Under the pieces are notes generated by a model. The model was not told the DNA's origin and made no database searches. It saw nothing but the letters and a program-made list of their open reading frames with translations. Below are positions 62,983 through 64,000 of a stretch of DNA of 64,000 bases, piece by piece. Origin of the DNA: Rhodoglobus sp. (lineage in GTDB: Bacteria; Actinomycetota; Actinomycetes; Actinomycetales; Microbacteriaceae). The first letter of the stretch is position 1; every line of letters begins with the position of its first letter. Location: contig JAODAQ010000004.1 in NCBI GenBank assembly GCA_025463515.1, positions 1-64,000 of the forward strand. The letters run 5' to 3'. The translations under genes were made by a program, and so were the position numbers.

Positions 62983-63572
62983 GCAGCCTCGCGTACGCGC
63001 GCCCTCGCCCCGAGCGCCCTGAGCCGCTCGGCGACCCGCGCCAGCACCCCCGCCACATCGAGATCGTGTCGACGCGGGCCCAGCGCCGCGCGCGCCCGAA
63101 GCTGGCCTACGCGATCGTGACGATCGCGAGCCTCTTCACGATCTTCGCCGCGCAGCTGCTCCTGAGCATCGTCGTCTCCGACGGCGCGTACCAGGTCTCC
63201 GCGCTGCAGGACCAGCAGAAGGACCTGCTGCGCACCGAGGACGCGCTGACGGAGAAGCTCAACGTGCTCGACTCCACGCAGAACCTCAGCGCCCAGGCCG
63301 CGCACCTCGGCATGGTGCCCAACGGCTCGCCCTACGCCATCGACCTCGGCACGGGCGCCGTCTACGGGCTCCCGGGCAGCGCGGACCCGGCCGGGTGCGG
63401 GGGAACCTGCAACCTGATCACGAACTCCCAGCTCGCCGGCGTGCCGCTCGTCGACCCGAATGCGCCCGCGACCACGACCGGACACGCCGACGGCGCTGCG
63501 GCGCCGCCCGCGACGGCCACGCAGACTGAACAAGCGCCCGTGGACTCGATCCCGGCGCCCGTGACCCACTAG
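62979..63572 (+). CDS. ftsL: FtsL-like division protein
   Basis: A 197-residue bitopic membrane protein: cytoplasmic basic N-terminus (residues 1-40), one membrane segment (43-64), then a periplasmic coiled coil (about 70-100) with the LxLxxxxxA pattern of FtsL/DivIC proteins. The C-terminal tail is longer than usual, Pro/Ala-rich, and includes CGGTC (Cys140, Cys144). Position between rsmH and ftsI identifies it. Starts by overlapping rsmH. Confidence 0.87.
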   Translation: MSSLAYARPRPERPEPLGDPRQHPRHIEIVSTRAQRRARPKLAYAIVTIASLFTIFAAQLLLSIVVSDGAYQVSALQDQQKDLLRTEDALTEKLNVLDSTQNLSAQAAHLGMVPNGSPYAIDLGTGAVYGLPGSADPAGCGGTCNLITNSQLAGVPLVDPNAPATTTGHADGAAAPPATATQTEQAPVDSIPAPVTH

Positions 63573-63593
63573 ACGACAGCAGCGGAGACAGGC

Positions 63594-64000
63594 ATGAGGA
63601 CGCGACGCAGCCGGGCGCGCATCTCCCTCGCGGTAGTGGGAGTGTTCCTCGTCATCGCGCTCTTCGTCGTGCGCCTGATCGATATCCAGATCGTCCAGGC
63701 AGACGAGCTCAACGCGGAGTCGCAGGACAAGCGCGCGCGCACCCTCGTGACCTACGGCACCCGAGGCGACATCGTGGATGCCAACGGCGCGGTGCTCGCA
63801 GACAGCGTGCTGCGCTACGACATCATCGCCTCGCCGAAGGTGGCGCTCAGCCGCAAGGACGCCGCGACCTCCGTGCCCGAGGCGCTGGGCCGGATCGCGG
63901 CACTCACCGGCCAGGACCCGACGGCGATGTACACAGAGTTCGCCTCCGACCCCACCTCGGACTTCGCCTATATCGTCAAGAGCGTCACCCTCGACATGTA
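63594..64000 (+). CDS. ftsI: Penicillin-binding protein FtsI/PbpB, N-terminal part (cut by window end)
   Basis: Transpeptidase for septal peptidoglycan. The visible 135 codons start MRTRRSRARISLAVVGVFLV, giving a cytoplasmic basic end and one membrane segment (residues 9-28), followed by the pedestal domain motif TYGTRGDIVDANGAVLA typical of class B penicillin-binding proteins. AGCGGAGACAGGC precedes the ATG. The catalytic domain lies outside the window. Confidence 0.93.
   Translation, partial: MRTRRSRARISLAVVGVFLVIALFVVRLIDIQIVQADELNAESQDKRARTLVTYGTRGDIVDANGAVLADSVLRYDIIASPKVALSRKDAATSVPEALGRIAALTGQDPTAMYTEFASDPTSDFAYIVKSVTLDM

Overview
The window is about 70 percent GC, densely coded, full of 4-nt ATGA/GTGA gene overlaps, and has several genes that start at or within about 10 nt of a -10 box (leaderless). 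Gene order and protein features point to an actinobacterium of the Microbacteriaceae type: it carries three blocks that keep the order known from Mycobacterium and Corynebacterium, plus dispersed GGTTGAGTAG...TATCGAAACC repeats that I associate with that family. The species cannot be named from this window.

Layout. 1-423: end of an rRNA operon (23S 3' end, spacer, 5S, terminator). 461-9423: a tight forward block matching M. tuberculosis Rv1691-Rv1701 (TPR protein, HAD phosphatase, tiny Rv1693-like gene, tlyA, nadK, recN, pyrG, NUDIX, xerD). 9637-11040: reverse MFS exporter. 11148-18066: forward block matching Rv1708-Rv1713 (orphan ParA, scpA, scpB, rluB, tyrA, cmk, der, NUDIX), covering chromosome condensation, rRNA modification and GTPase functions. 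18154-39316: accessory region with a second MFS exporter, tRNA-Pro(GGG), a VOC protein, an Imm-5-like gene running in frame into a YCII gene, an ECF42-type sigma factor, a HelR-like RNA polymerase-protecting ATPase behind an inverted repeat that resembles a rifamycin-associated element, an IclR-controlled aromatic-ring monooxygenase, a dehydrogenase, an AraC regulator, a thioredoxin/MerR pair, DNA-repair proteins, a CDF transporter and an SPFH protein.

39361-41892: CDP-alcohol phosphatidyltransferase, GarA-type FHA protein, FtsR-type MerR and a second MerR, as around Rv1822-Rv1830. 42147-48344: orphan ParA, pyruvate carboxylase, a MinD-like ATPase and peptide deformylase. 48352-64000: a block matching Rv2187-Rv2163c (acyl-CoA ligase, ROK glucokinase, acyltransferase, class II DAHP synthase, PASTA kinase PknL, LysM hydrolase, Rv2175c-like DNA-binding protein, polyprenyl synthase, DUF3040 protein), then the start of the division/cell-wall cluster (mraZ, rsmH, ftsL, ftsI cut by the window end), interrupted by three less conserved genes (53400, DUF222/HNH, 55286).

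Points most worth a second look: the HelR gene with its upstream palindrome; tlyA, whose S4 domain can only be translated from a non-canonical start; the immunity-like/YCII read-through; repeats that supply stop codons or N-terminal codons of genes; an inverted copy of the tRNA-Pro 3' end; a GarA protein with an altered phosphorylation motif; and a strong excess of the word GGATGCC.
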